From contig WQXY01000001.1 of the NCBI GenBank assembly GCA_009781515.1, positions 162,789 to 226,788 on the forward strand: a stretch of 64,000 nucleotides of DNA. Direction: 5' to 3'. The DNA is from Oscillospiraceae bacterium (lineage in GTDB: Bacteria > Bacillota > Clostridia > Oscillospirales > Oscillospiraceae). The notes under the pieces are model-generated. The model was not told the DNA's origin. It did no database searches and worked only from the letters and a program-made list of their open reading frames with translations. Below are positions 42,599 to 51,777 of this stretch, piece by piece. The translations under genes were made by a program, and so were the position numbers. Within the stretch, counting starts at the first letter, position 1. Each line of letters begins with the position of its first letter.

Positions 42599-44524
42599 AT
42601 GAAGAAGATAGTATCAGTTTTAATTTGTTTGACGGTTTTGCTCGCAATAGTTCCTGCGGCAGCGGTGTATGAAGACCGCCCCGGCGAGACGCTGCTGTAT
42701 AACTTCACTTTTGAAGATGAAGCTGCAGACGGTGAATTTTTTGCGATTAACGATGACACTGTCGGGTCTGCATCTATGGCATGGGTCAGCGGCGCAGGAG
42801 TCGGTCACGGCGACGATCATGCGCTTCGCGTATGGAATATTGACGACAACTACACAGGCAGAGACAATGCTGTGAGACTTACACTGCCCGAACCGCTCGC
42901 GGCAGGTGTCGAGTACAGGATTTTGGCATGGGTTTTTGCACCGTCCGCTGAAAACCCGGACAAATCAACACTCACAGGTCCGGGTGTTGTACTCAACGGT
43001 GATTATCCCGGTGCGCAAGGTGCAGTTAAGTTCCCCGAAAATTTCGGAACACTTCCGATGGACACATGGCTTGAAATGAACTTTGTTATGCCGCCGCGTA
43101 CATTTGACATTGATTTTATAGATTTCAGACTTGTAGTAAATGATGCCGACAAGCACCCGGACGTTTGGTTTTGGGACAATATAGAGATTTGGCAGGTCGG
43201 CGGTGTTGACCCGAATATGAGAATACCCGAATGGGATTTAAGTATTCCGTCACTCGCCGAAGCATTTAAGGATTATTTCCTGTTTGGTAACATCATGGAA
43301 GTAACACCGATGTGGAGATCTGAACATGCCGAGATGTTTCCTCTTTATTATAATGCGGCAACTGTTGAAAACTCCATGAAGCCGCTATATATCGCACCAA
43401 ACAAAGGTGTGTTCAACTTCGGCGGTGCTGATGCTGCGGTGGACTGGGCACAAGAAAACGGCATAGCTCTGCACGGGCACACACTTGCTTGGCACAGCCA
43501 GTCTCCCGAGTGGCTTACATACGATGAAGACCGCAATGTGCTGACGCGCGCCGAAGCAAAAGCAAACTTGGAGTTATTCATTACAGAATATGCGGGGCGT
43601 TATGCGGGACGTATCGCTTCATGGGATGTTTTTAATGAAGCATTTGCCAACAGTGTCGGCAATAATGCAAGTTGGTTTAATTCGCTGCGTAAAGGCAGTG
43701 GTTCGGATATGTCGGCAGCGTGGTATGATGCATATTCCAACGGTATTGACGAAGCGGCAGGCGAAAAACCATATGATTATATATATGATGCATTTGTATT
43801 TGCACGCCTTGCAGACCCCAACGCTGTTTTATTCTACAATGAATTTAATGAGGAAGAAGCAGGTAAGCGCGAAGCTATTGCAAGCATGGCTGAATACTTT
43901 AACAAAAAATGGGAAGATGACTCTCGCAACGCAGAGCCCGGACGTTTACTTATAGAGGGTATCGGAATGCAGGCTCACTACTGGGTAGACGGGCTTAACC
44001 CCGATGATGTCAAAGCTTCAATTGAGCGTTTTATCAAAGCCGGACTTCGTATTCGTATCACCGAGCTTGACATACCGTTTGGTTCGTGGAGCAATCAGCG
44101 CAGAAGTGACTCTCCCGAGATTACCGAAGCCGAGCTTGCTTATCAAGCAGAGCTATATGCTTGGCTCTTTGAGATTTTTGTAGAGCATCACGAGCATATT
44201 GACGCGGTTACAATTTGGGGACTTGCAGACCCGATGAACTGGCGCGCTATCGGACTGCCTGTACTCTTTGACGAATTTTTTGAAGCAAAGCCGTCGTTTT
44301 GGGCAGTGCTTGAAGTAGCAGGTGACTTTGAAAATTCGGGGGGGTCAGAGCCACCGTCGGGCGGCGAAACGACACCACCGCCTGCGGATAACACACCTGC
44401 GCCGCCGCAAGGTACGCAGCCGAGCGAGAGTTCGCTCTTCCCATGGTGGGGCTTTGCGCTCATCGCAGTCGGCGTTGCAGGCCTTGTCGCCGTTATATTG
44501 ATAGTATTAAAAAAGAAAAAATAG
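42599..44524 (+). CDS. Secreted, membrane-anchored GH10 endo-xylanase with N-terminal carbohydrate-binding module
   Basis: The 641-residue protein has a signal peptide (residues 1 to about 22), a CBM4/9- or CBM22-like module (about 30-190, starting LYNFTFEDE), a GH10 barrel (about 205-585) with acid/base Glu347 in WDVFNEAF and nucleophile Glu489 in RITELDIP, a Pro-rich linker, and a C-terminal FPWW-helix-KKKK anchor. It should cut xylan at the cell surface. The ATG at 42599 has GGAGG upstream; the in-frame codons before it overlap the promoter. It heads the glucuronate operon, with uxaC 11 bases later. Confidence 0.92.
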   Translation: MKKIVSVLICLTVLLAIVPAAAVYEDRPGETLLYNFTFEDEAADGEFFAINDDTVGSASMAWVSGAGVGHGDDHALRVWNIDDNYTGRDNAVRLTLPEPLAAGVEYRILAWVFAPSAENPDKSTLTGPGVVLNGDYPGAQGAVKFPENFGTLPMDTWLEMNFVMPPRTFDIDFIDFRLVVNDADKHPDVWFWDNIEIWQVGGVDPNMRIPEWDLSIPSLAEAFKDYFLFGNIMEVTPMWRSEHAEMFPLYYNAATVENSMKPLYIAPNKGVFNFGGADAAVDWAQENGIALHGHTLAWHSQSPEWLTYDEDRNVLTRAEAKANLELFITEYAGRYAGRIASWDVFNEAFANSVGNNASWFNSLRKGSGSDMSAAWYDAYSNGIDEAAGEKPYDYIYDAFVFARLADPNAVLFYNEFNEEEAGKREAIASMAEYFNKKWEDDSRNAEPGRLLIEGIGMQAHYWVDGLNPDDVKASIERFIKAGLRIRITELDIPFGSWSNQRRSDSPEITEAELAYQAELYAWLFEIFVEHHEHIDAVTIWGLADPMNWRAIGLPVLFDEFFEAKPSFWAVLEVAGDFENSGGSEPPSGGETTPPPADNTPAPPQGTQPSESSLFPWWGFALIAVGVAGLVAVILIVLKKKK

Positions 44525-44535
44525 TAGGTGATAGT

Positions 44536-45939
44536 TTGAGTAGTTTTATGGATAAGGATTTTTTGCTTGAGAGCAGTCTTGCACAAAAGCTTTATTTTGA
44601 CTTTGCAAAAAGCAAACCAATACTCGACTATCACAGCCACATAAACCCCTCTGAGATTTATGAAAATAAACGCTTTAATAATCTGACGGAAGCTTGGCTC
44701 GGTGCTGACCATTACAAATGGAGACTTATGCGCTCATGCGGAATTGAAGAGGATTATATAACAGGTAACGCTTCACCTTGGGAAAAATTCAAAGCGTTTG
44801 CACAGGTGCTGCCGCGTGCCGCGGGTAATCCTGTTTATCACTGGGCACATTTGGAGCTGCAGCGTTTTTTTGACTGTAAAACTCCGCTGTGCTCCGATAC
44901 CGCAAGGGATATTTGGGAGCTGACAAGCGAAAGACTGCGAACTGACGAAAATTTAACACCGCGCGGCATTATTAAACACATGAACGTTGAGGCTCTTGTC
45001 ACAACAGACGACCCCGCAGACACACTCGAATGGCACCAAAAACTCGCAGCAGACAGTAGCTTTGATGTGACGGTGCTGCCTTGCTGGCGTCCCGATGCTG
45101 TTTTTAGTATTGAAGCTGACGGGTTTTCCGGCTACATATCCAAGCTCGGCGATATCGTCGGCAGTAAAATTAAAAGCTTCGATGAGCTTAAGGCGGCACT
45201 GCAGGGGCGTCTTGAGTATTTTAATAAAAACGGCTGCAAGGCTGCCGACCACGGAGTCGGAAACCTCGTCTATGCACCCGCTTCGGAAAATGAGATTGCG
45301 GCTGTATTTAGGAAAGCGCTCGGCGGTGAGTGTATCACAACGGACGAAGCGGATAAATTCAGATTTTATCTGCTGTGCTTTCTTGCAGGGGAATATACCC
45401 GCCTTGGCTGGGTTATGGAGCTTCATTTGGGTGTGCTTCGTAACATTAACAATATAATGTATAAAAAGCTCGGTGCTAACACAGGCTTTGACGCGATAAA
45501 TCCGCAAAGTGCCGTTTGTGACTTAGCGCTTGTACTTGATGCGTTAAATACAAAAGGCGCGCTGCCGAAAACGCTGATTTTCTCTGCAAACCCGAATGAT
45601 AACGCAGCAATTAATACGATTGCAAACAGCTTTAACGAGGTAGGTATTAAAAGTAAGGTGCAGCAGGGAAGTGCATGGTGGTTTAACGATACCTTAGATG
45701 GTATGGAAAATCAGCTTATCTCTTTTGCCGAGTATGGTGTGCTCTCAAACTTTATAGGTATGCTCACGGACTCTCGAAGTTTTCTGAGTTATGTCAGACA
45801 TGAATATTTCAGACGGATTTTATGCAATCAACTCGGCAGGCTTGCTCTCGGCGGAAAATATCCGGATGACGCTCTCTTTCTCGGCAGTATTGTCGAAGAT
45901 ATTTGTTATAATAATGTTAAGGAATATTTTGGGTTCTGA
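44536..45939 (+). CDS. uxaC: Glucuronate isomerase
   Basis: The enzyme converts D-glucuronate to D-fructuronate (and galacturonate to tagaturonate). The 467 residues have the UxaC hallmarks ILDYHSHI, VEALVTTDDPADTLEWH, WVMELHLG, and the closing GMLTDSRSFLSYVRHEYFRRI. I chose a TTG start at 44536 because AGGTG lies just before it and the resulting N-terminus (MSSFMDKDFLLES) aligns with UxaC proteins; an ATG four codons on is the alternative. It links xylan side-chain removal to central metabolism. Confidence 0.93.
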   Translation: MSSFMDKDFLLESSLAQKLYFDFAKSKPILDYHSHINPSEIYENKRFNNLTEAWLGADHYKWRLMRSCGIEEDYITGNASPWEKFKAFAQVLPRAAGNPVYHWAHLELQRFFDCKTPLCSDTARDIWELTSERLRTDENLTPRGIIKHMNVEALVTTDDPADTLEWHQKLAADSSFDVTVLPCWRPDAVFSIEADGFSGYISKLGDIVGSKIKSFDELKAALQGRLEYFNKNGCKAADHGVGNLVYAPASENEIAAVFRKALGGECITTDEADKFRFYLLCFLAGEYTRLGWVMELHLGVLRNINNIMYKKLGANTGFDAINPQSAVCDLALVLDALNTKGALPKTLIFSANPNDNAAINTIANSFNEVGIKSKVQQGSAWWFNDTLDGMENQLISFAEYGVLSNFIGMLTDSRSFLSYVRHEYFRRILCNQLGRLALGGKYPDDALFLGSIVEDICYNNVKEYFGF

Positions 45940-45941
45940 TT

Positions 45942-47507
45942 ATGAAATTAAATGAAAATAGCTTAAAAGATAGAGAATTTTGGCAGTCAAAAGGATATGA
46001 GATACCTCTTTTTGACCGTGAAACCGTACGTGAGCGGACAAAAAGCACACCCGAGTGGCTTCATTTTGGTGCGGGAAATATATTTCGTGCCTATATTGCG
46101 AAGCTTGCTCAGCATATTCTTGATATGAGCGATATAAATACCGGAATTATTGCAGCCGAGGGGTATGATTATGAAATAATCGACGCTGTGTATAAACCCT
46201 TTGACGAGCTTTCAATATCAGTGACACTCTCGCCCGACGGCAATATGAAAAAAACAGTGCTCGGCAGTGTTGTCGACTCGCTGAAAACAAACGAAAAAGA
46301 CATGCCGAGGCTTCGTGAGATTTTTGCCTCAAAGAGCCTGCAGTTTGTCACTTTGACAATTACCGAAAAAGGTTACAGCATAGTTCCCGGCGATGCGTCC
46401 ACACCGGATAAACCTGTGTCCTTTTTGGGCACACTGACGGCTCTTTGTTTGCATAGATATAAAAACGGGGCATATCCGCTTGCGATTGTAAGTTTGGACA
46501 ACTGCTCCCACAACGGCGTTTTGCTGTATATGGCAGTGCGACAGCTTGCAGCCGAGTGGGTGGGTGATACTCTTGCCGATGACGGGTTTTTAGACTACAT
46601 AGATAATCCCGGGCTGATTGCATTTCCCAACACGATGATTGACAAAATAACCCCGTATCCCGACAAGGGCGTTGCGCGAAAGCTCTCGGACGACGGTGTT
46701 GAAGATATGTTTAGCCATGTAACGGCAAAAGGCTCTGTGACAGCTCCCTTTGTAAACGCAGAAGAGCCGGAGTATCTTGTCATTGAGGACATTTTTCCAA
46801 ACGGCAGACCACCGCTTGAAAAGGCCGGCGTGATTTTTACAGACCGTGAAACGGTGGATAAGTTTGAGAAAATGAAAGTGTGCACCTGCTTAAATCCGCT
46901 GCATACGGCTCTGTCGGTTTTTGCCTGCATGCTCTCTTACAAACGTGTCAGTGACGCGATGAAAGATGAAGATTTGCTTAAACTTGTTCATATGGTGGCA
47001 AAAGAGGGTTTGAAAGTTGTGGTCGACCCCGGAATTATCTCACCAAAAGACTTTATTGATACGGTTATTAATGTACGGCTTCCAAATCCCTACATACCCG
47101 ACACTCCGCAGCGTATTGCAACGGATACTTCAAAAAAGCTTGCGGTGCGTTTCGGTGAAACAATAAAAGCATATGCCCGCAGCGAAAAGCTAAAGACAGC
47201 TTCACTTGTAGGAGTTCCGCTCGTTTTGGCAGGTTGGTGCCGTTATCTTATGGCAATTGACGATAACGGTGATAATTTTATTCTCGACCCCGACCCGATG
47301 CTGCCGAGGCTGCTCCCGCATTTTGAAGAGATTACGCTCGGTGCTGATGTTGATTGCAAGGAGCTTTTAGCGCCGATTTTATCCAAAACCGAGATTTTCG
47401 GAGCTGATTTATATGAGACAGGTCTTGCAGACAAGGTAGCAGAGTATTTTAAGATGATGATAAAAGGCAAAGGTGCAGTGAGGAAAACGATACATGATAT
47501 TTATTGA
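45942..47507 (+). CDS. uxuB: Fructuronate reductase (mannitol dehydrogenase family)
   Basis: The 521-residue NAD-dependent polyol dehydrogenase has the N-terminal LHFGAGNIFRAY, the central LVIEDIFPNGRPPLE and the family's helical C-terminal domain. In uronate catabolism the enzyme reduces D-fructuronate to D-mannonate. Its place right after uxaC supports fructuronate over tagaturonate. It overlaps the LarA-like gene by 14 bases, so the two products are probably made together. Confidence 0.9.
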   Translation: MKLNENSLKDREFWQSKGYEIPLFDRETVRERTKSTPEWLHFGAGNIFRAYIAKLAQHILDMSDINTGIIAAEGYDYEIIDAVYKPFDELSISVTLSPDGNMKKTVLGSVVDSLKTNEKDMPRLREIFASKSLQFVTLTITEKGYSIVPGDASTPDKPVSFLGTLTALCLHRYKNGAYPLAIVSLDNCSHNGVLLYMAVRQLAAEWVGDTLADDGFLDYIDNPGLIAFPNTMIDKITPYPDKGVARKLSDDGVEDMFSHVTAKGSVTAPFVNAEEPEYLVIEDIFPNGRPPLEKAGVIFTDRETVDKFEKMKVCTCLNPLHTALSVFACMLSYKRVSDAMKDEDLLKLVHMVAKEGLKVVVDPGIISPKDFIDTVINVRLPNPYIPDTPQRIATDTSKKLAVRFGETIKAYARSEKLKTASLVGVPLVLAGWCRYLMAIDDNGDNFILDPDPMLPRLLPHFEEITLGADVDCKELLAPILSKTEIFGADLYETGLADKVAEYFKMMIKGKGAVRKTIHDIY

Positions 47508-48741
47508 AAATGAAAAAAACGGACTTGACGAAAATGAAATCAGAGAGCAGCTGATTGCAGCTGTCAGTGACCTTAGCTTAAAAAAAGTGCTGCTTGTGCC
47601 TCCTGATATAACAAGATTAAATTCAGGTGCGGGTATAATTACGGCCGAGCTGTATGACATACTTGAAAATGTGCATGTCGACATACTGCCCGCGCTCGGC
47701 ACTCATAAGCCGATGACAAGGGAAGAAGAGATTAAGTTTTTCGGTAAGGATATTCCCGATGACAGATTTCTTGTGCATAACTGGCGGCGGGGTGTTACAA
47801 AAATCGGCGAGATACCCGCGCAGTTTGTAAGCTCCGTATCGGACGGCTTAATGAATGAGAGTATTGATATTGAAGTGTCCGACTATCTGCTCGACCCGTC
47901 ATATGATTTGATTATCTCAATCGGGCAGGTTGTGCCGCATGAGGTTGTCGGCATGGCAAACTATACGAAAAACATCGTTGTCGGCTGCGGCGGCAGTTCG
48001 TTTATAAACGCATCACATATGCTCGGAGCTTTGTATGGTATGGAGCGTATTATGGGCAAGGACCATTCGCCCGTGCGTAAGGTATTTGACTATGCACAGG
48101 AGAATTTTATTTCCAAAATGAATGTACTGTATGTGCTGACTGTGACGGTTACGGAAAATGAAAAGACAGACATACTCGGACTTTATATTGACAAGGGACG
48201 TGAGGGCTTTGAGAAGGCAGTCAAGCTAAGTCAAAAGCGTAACATCATACGTGTAGAAAAGCCGATTGATATGTGTATCGTCTGGCTTGATGATGCGGAA
48301 TACCACTCCATGTGGGTCGGCAATAAAGCGATATACCGTACCAGAATGGCAATGGCAGACGGTGGAAAGCTCATTATTATAGCACCCGGTGTAAATATGT
48401 TTGGCGAAGATGAAGAAAATGACAGGCTCATCAGAAAATACGGATATGCAGGCAGAGACAAGGTACTTGAACTATGTAAGGAAAACAAGGAATTGCAAGA
48501 CAACCTATCTGTTGCAGCGCACTTGATACATGGCTCAACCGAGGGGCGCTTTGAAGTGACATATGCACCCGTTGAGCTAAATTGGAAAGAGGTTGGTGCT
48601 GTGGGCTATGGTTTTGTGGCACTGAGCACTGCAATGAACAGATATCACCCGCCAAGATTAAAGCCGGGGTTTAACAAGCTGCCTGACGGTAAGGAAGTCT
48701 ACTTCATAGAAAACCCCGCACTTGGTCTTTGGATGTTATAA
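47494..48741 (+). CDS. LarA-family nickel-pincer racemase/epimerase homologue
   Basis: LarA enzymes invert the hydroxyl-bearing carbon of 2-hydroxyacids using a nickel-pincer nucleotide. The 415-residue protein has the matching residues His71 (LGTHKPMT), His149 (VVPHEVVG), Lys159 (NYTKNIVVG) and His175 (NASHMLG). The spacing of the last three (10 and 16) equals that of His174, Lys184 and His200 in lactate racemase. In this operon it follows uxuB, where mannonate dehydratase would be expected. Since mannonate and gluconate are C2 epimers and gluconate 2-epimerases occur in this family, mannonate-gluconate epimerisation is my best guess. Cofactor genes larB, larC and larE are not in the window. 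Confidence 0.82.
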   Translation: MIFIENEKNGLDENEIREQLIAAVSDLSLKKVLLVPPDITRLNSGAGIITAELYDILENVHVDILPALGTHKPMTREEEIKFFGKDIPDDRFLVHNWRRGVTKIGEIPAQFVSSVSDGLMNESIDIEVSDYLLDPSYDLIISIGQVVPHEVVGMANYTKNIVVGCGGSSFINASHMLGALYGMERIMGKDHSPVRKVFDYAQENFISKMNVLYVLTVTVTENEKTDILGLYIDKGREGFEKAVKLSQKRNIIRVEKPIDMCIVWLDDAEYHSMWVGNKAIYRTRMAMADGGKLIIIAPGVNMFGEDEENDRLIRKYGYAGRDKVLELCKENKELQDNLSVAAHLIHGSTEGRFEVTYAPVELNWKEVGAVGYGFVALSTAMNRYHPPRLKPGFNKLPDGKEVYFIENPALGLWML

Positions 48742-48752
48742 AAGGAGCAATT

Positions 48753-50510
48753 ATGGACGGTATTCACTCACCGGATTTTTGGGATTTTTACAAAGAAAAG
48801 TTAATTCAAGACTCTGTACTGACTGATTTTTCACGTGATAAAATCAGCCTCGGCGGCAAGTGGCAATACGGGATTGACCAGTATGACACCTGTCTTCGCA
48901 ACAGGTGGTGGGCTGAGCATGAATATGACAAAGACGGCAGGCCGCTCCCGCTTGATTACAGCTTTGACACATGGGAAACCATGCACATTCCCTCATGTTG
49001 GAACTTAGAAAATGACAGGCTCTTTTTATATGAGGGCGGCATGGTTTTTACAAGAAAATTTGAATACAAAAAGCAAAATGAGCGTGTTTTTGTCAAGTTT
49101 GGCGGAGTAAACTACCAAGCTGCGGTATTTATTAACAAAACATGTCTTGGATTACATGAGGGCGGCAGCACACCGTTTTATATTGAAATTACAGATGTTT
49201 TGCAGGAAGATAACCGCATAATAGTATCAGTAAACAATACCCGCCGACGTGATTATGTACCAATGGACAATACCGACTGGTTTAATTACGGCGGCATTTA
49301 CCGTGATGTGGAGCTTATTCGTGTGCCGCAGGCATTTATAAGACGTTTTAATGTCGCACTGATGCCGGGAAGTGATTTTGGCAAGATATTTGCCCGTGTT
49401 GAAACAGACGGCGCAGGGACAGGGATTGCAACTGTTAAAATAGCCGAGCTTGGAATTAGCGAGGATATCACCATTCGAGACGGTATTGGCGAAGCTGTGA
49501 TTGATTTTCAAAGTGACAAAGTGACACTTTGGTCGCCCGATACGCCAAAACTCTATGATGTTGAGGTCAGCTTTGAAAATGACCGTCTTACCGATAAGGT
49601 TGGTTTTAGGGAAATAACTGTCAGCGGCAGGGATATAAAACTCAACGGTGAGAGCATTTTCTTAAAGGGTGTGAGCGCGCATGAGGAGAGCGTAAAAAAC
49701 GGCAGAGCAGTTACGGACGATGAAATAAGAGAAAACTATACTATCGCAAAAGAAATGGGCTGCAATTTTATGCGCCTTGCACATTATCCGCATACACAGC
49801 AGGCGGCAAGAATAGCCGATGAAATGGGGATTATGCTCTGGGAGGAGGTTCCTGTTTATTGGGCGATTGATTTTAATAACGAGATGACATACCAAAACGC
49901 ACAAAACCAACTGACAGAGCTTATAACACGGGATTTTAACCGTGCGAGCGTTATTTTATGGTCGGTCGGAAACGAAAACCCCGACTCGGACGAAAGGCTC
50001 AGCTTTATGAGCCGCCTGACAGACAGGGCACATGCTCTTGACAGCACACGCCCCGTCACTGCTGCATGTCTTGTTGACAATGAAAAGTTGATTATCAATG
50101 ACAGACTTGCAGATAAGATAGACATTATCGGCATAAATGAGTATTACGGCTGGTATGACCCCGATTTTTCAAAGCTTCCCAAGGTGCTTACAAACAGTAA
50201 CCCGACAAAGCCGATTATTATCAGTGAGTTTGGTGCCGATTGCAGGGCAGGGCATACAAAGCAAGGAAACCGCGATGATATGTTTAGCGAGGACTTTCAG
50301 CTTGAGGTGTATGAGAAACAGATAGAAATGCTTTCTTCGGCTGAGTATGTCAAGGGTATGAGCCCGTGGATATTCTATGATTTTCGATGCCCGAGAAGAC
50401 TTCACCACATGCAAAACCATTACAATATCAAGGGGCTGCTCACCGCCGACAAAAAACACAGGAAAAAAGCATTTTATATAATGAAGGAGTTTTATAATGG
50501 ACAGAGCTGA
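48753..50510 (+). CDS. GH2 beta-glucuronidase
   Basis: The 585-residue enzyme has the GH2 sugar-binding, immunoglobulin-like and barrel domains. Catalytic residues are Glu408 (WSVGNENPD) and Glu492 (IISEFGAD). The NIKG segment (Asn558 and Lys560) matches the N-x-K motif that beta-glucuronidases use to bind the uronate carboxylate, which favours glucuronidase over galactosidase. No signal peptide is present, so it acts inside the cell and would feed glucuronate to UxaC. The ATG at 48753 follows AAAGGAG; an in-frame ATG at 48729 lies inside the previous gene. Confidence 0.88.
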   Translation: MDGIHSPDFWDFYKEKLIQDSVLTDFSRDKISLGGKWQYGIDQYDTCLRNRWWAEHEYDKDGRPLPLDYSFDTWETMHIPSCWNLENDRLFLYEGGMVFTRKFEYKKQNERVFVKFGGVNYQAAVFINKTCLGLHEGGSTPFYIEITDVLQEDNRIIVSVNNTRRRDYVPMDNTDWFNYGGIYRDVELIRVPQAFIRRFNVALMPGSDFGKIFARVETDGAGTGIATVKIAELGISEDITIRDGIGEAVIDFQSDKVTLWSPDTPKLYDVEVSFENDRLTDKVGFREITVSGRDIKLNGESIFLKGVSAHEESVKNGRAVTDDEIRENYTIAKEMGCNFMRLAHYPHTQQAARIADEMGIMLWEEVPVYWAIDFNNEMTYQNAQNQLTELITRDFNRASVILWSVGNENPDSDERLSFMSRLTDRAHALDSTRPVTAACLVDNEKLIINDRLADKIDIIGINEYYGWYDPDFSKLPKVLTNSNPTKPIIISEFGADCRAGHTKQGNRDDMFSEDFQLEVYEKQIEMLSSAEYVKGMSPWIFYDFRCPRRLHHMQNHYNIKGLLTADKKHRKKAFYIMKEFYNGQS

Positions 50511-51204
50511 AATTTTAGAGATGTATAAGGACTTTCGTGTCACCGATGTGCGCGACGGAATGGATTGGTGCGGTTATCATTTTTACGGTACGATGCACCA
50601 CAGTATTAAGCCTCTGTGGAGAAGCATGAGAGCAACAATCGGATTTGCCCGCACTGCGCGCTATGTGCCGTATGAGGGGCCTGTGCCGAGGGTCACGGGC
50701 GATGAATATACCGAGTGGTCAAACTGGTATTACGGAAATGTCTGCACGGACAAGTGGGCTGACGATATTATCCCCGGCGATTTTATTGCACTTGATGTAT
50801 GCGGTATTGATGTTGGGCTTCTCGGCTCGAACAATACGCTAAACTGCGTAAACAAGGGAGCTGTCGGCTTTGTGCTAAACGGCGGCGGTGTTCGTGATAC
50901 CGATGAAGTTATACTTCAAAAAATCCCTGTATTTACAAGACATATTTCACAGCCTATGGATCAGGCACGTATCCGTTATCTTGAGAAAAACATTCCAATC
51001 GGACTTGGCGGGGTGGCAGTTTATCCCGAGGATTTAATAGTTGCAGACGGTGACGGGGTTGTTGTTGTGCCAAATAAACTCATTTATGATGTATATAAAT
51101 ATGCATATAAAGAGATGAAAAATGATAAAATTGCACGGCGAAATTTGTATGAAGCCGGCGGACGTGATTTTGACGAAACGGTTGAAATATCAAATTTGAA
51201 GTAA
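50497..51204 (+). CDS. RraA-family protein (possible aldolase or decarboxylase)
   Basis: The 235-residue protein belongs to the RraA/HMG aldolase fold: GFVLNGGGVRDTDEV contains the conserved Arg-Asp pair, and VADGDGVVVVP the C-terminal signature. Members act as class II pyruvate aldolases or oxaloacetate decarboxylases, while E. coli RraA binds RNase E. Metabolic context favours an enzyme, perhaps cleaving a keto-acid from uronate breakdown. It starts within the GH2 gene (14-base overlap) behind AAGGAG and ends the plus-strand operon. Confidence 0.8.
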   Translation: MDRAEILEMYKDFRVTDVRDGMDWCGYHFYGTMHHSIKPLWRSMRATIGFARTARYVPYEGPVPRVTGDEYTEWSNWYYGNVCTDKWADDIIPGDFIALDVCGIDVGLLGSNNTLNCVNKGAVGFVLNGGGVRDTDEVILQKIPVFTRHISQPMDQARIRYLEKNIPIGLGGVAVYPEDLIVADGDGVVVVPNKLIYDVYKYAYKEMKNDKIARRNLYEAGGRDFDETVEISNLK

Positions 51205-51207
51205 TGC

Positions 51208-51237
51208 TTGCTTTTGCATTGGGAATAGGTGTATAAT
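51208..51237 (+). promoter_or_regulatory. Candidate promoter for carD
   Basis: TTGCTT (51208-51213) and TATAAT (51232-51237) are separated by 18 bases. The leader of about 45 bases includes GAAAGG before the ATG at 51290. It separates the housekeeping block from the xylan operon. Confidence 0.6.
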
Positions 51238-51289
51238 CAAGTTTACACATTATTAACAATTTGGTTTCGCAAAGTGAAAGGTCTATAAA

Positions 51290-51766
51290 ATGTTTAGTAT
51301 CGGGGATATGATTGCCCACCCCATGCACGGAGCCGGAGTAATTGACAGTATTGAAGAGCGTAAAATGAATGGAGCTACAAGAACGTACTACATTCTTAAG
51401 ATGCCTGCCGGTGGTATGGTTGTGATGATACCTACTGAAAGCTCCGAGCAAATCGGCGTCAGACCTATTGTTGACTCAAACGAGGCTGATGAGCTTATGA
51501 AGTCAATTCGCGGAATTGACGCAGAGATGACTTCAAACTGGAACAGACGTTACCGCGAAAATATGCAGCGTATAAAAAGCGGTGATTTGCTTGAAGTTGC
51601 CCGTGTTGTCAAAGGGCTTATGACAAGAGATGTTGAAAAGGGACTTTCAACGGGTGAGCGGAAAATGCTCCACTCTGCCAAGCAGATATTTATTTCGGAA
51701 ATTGTGCTTTCCAAAAATATTACTTACGAGGAAGTTGAACTGGAGCTCAACGCTTCACTCGCTTAG
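51290..51766 (+). CDS. CarD-family transcriptional regulator
   Basis: The 158-residue protein has the CarD/TRCF RNA polymerase-interacting domain at the N-terminus (IGDMIAHPMHGAGVIDSIEERKM) and a helical C-terminal domain (SGDLLEVARVVKGLM). CarD proteins bind the polymerase beta subunit and stabilise open promoter complexes. Its association with the downstream ispD-ispF genes is common in Firmicutes. Confidence 0.9.
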   Translation: MFSIGDMIAHPMHGAGVIDSIEERKMNGATRTYYILKMPAGGMVVMIPTESSEQIGVRPIVDSNEADELMKSIRGIDAEMTSNWNRRYRENMQRIKSGDLLEVARVVKGLMTRDVEKGLSTGERKMLHSAKQIFISEIVLSKNITYEEVELELNASLA

Positions 51767-51777
51767 GTAAACATTTC

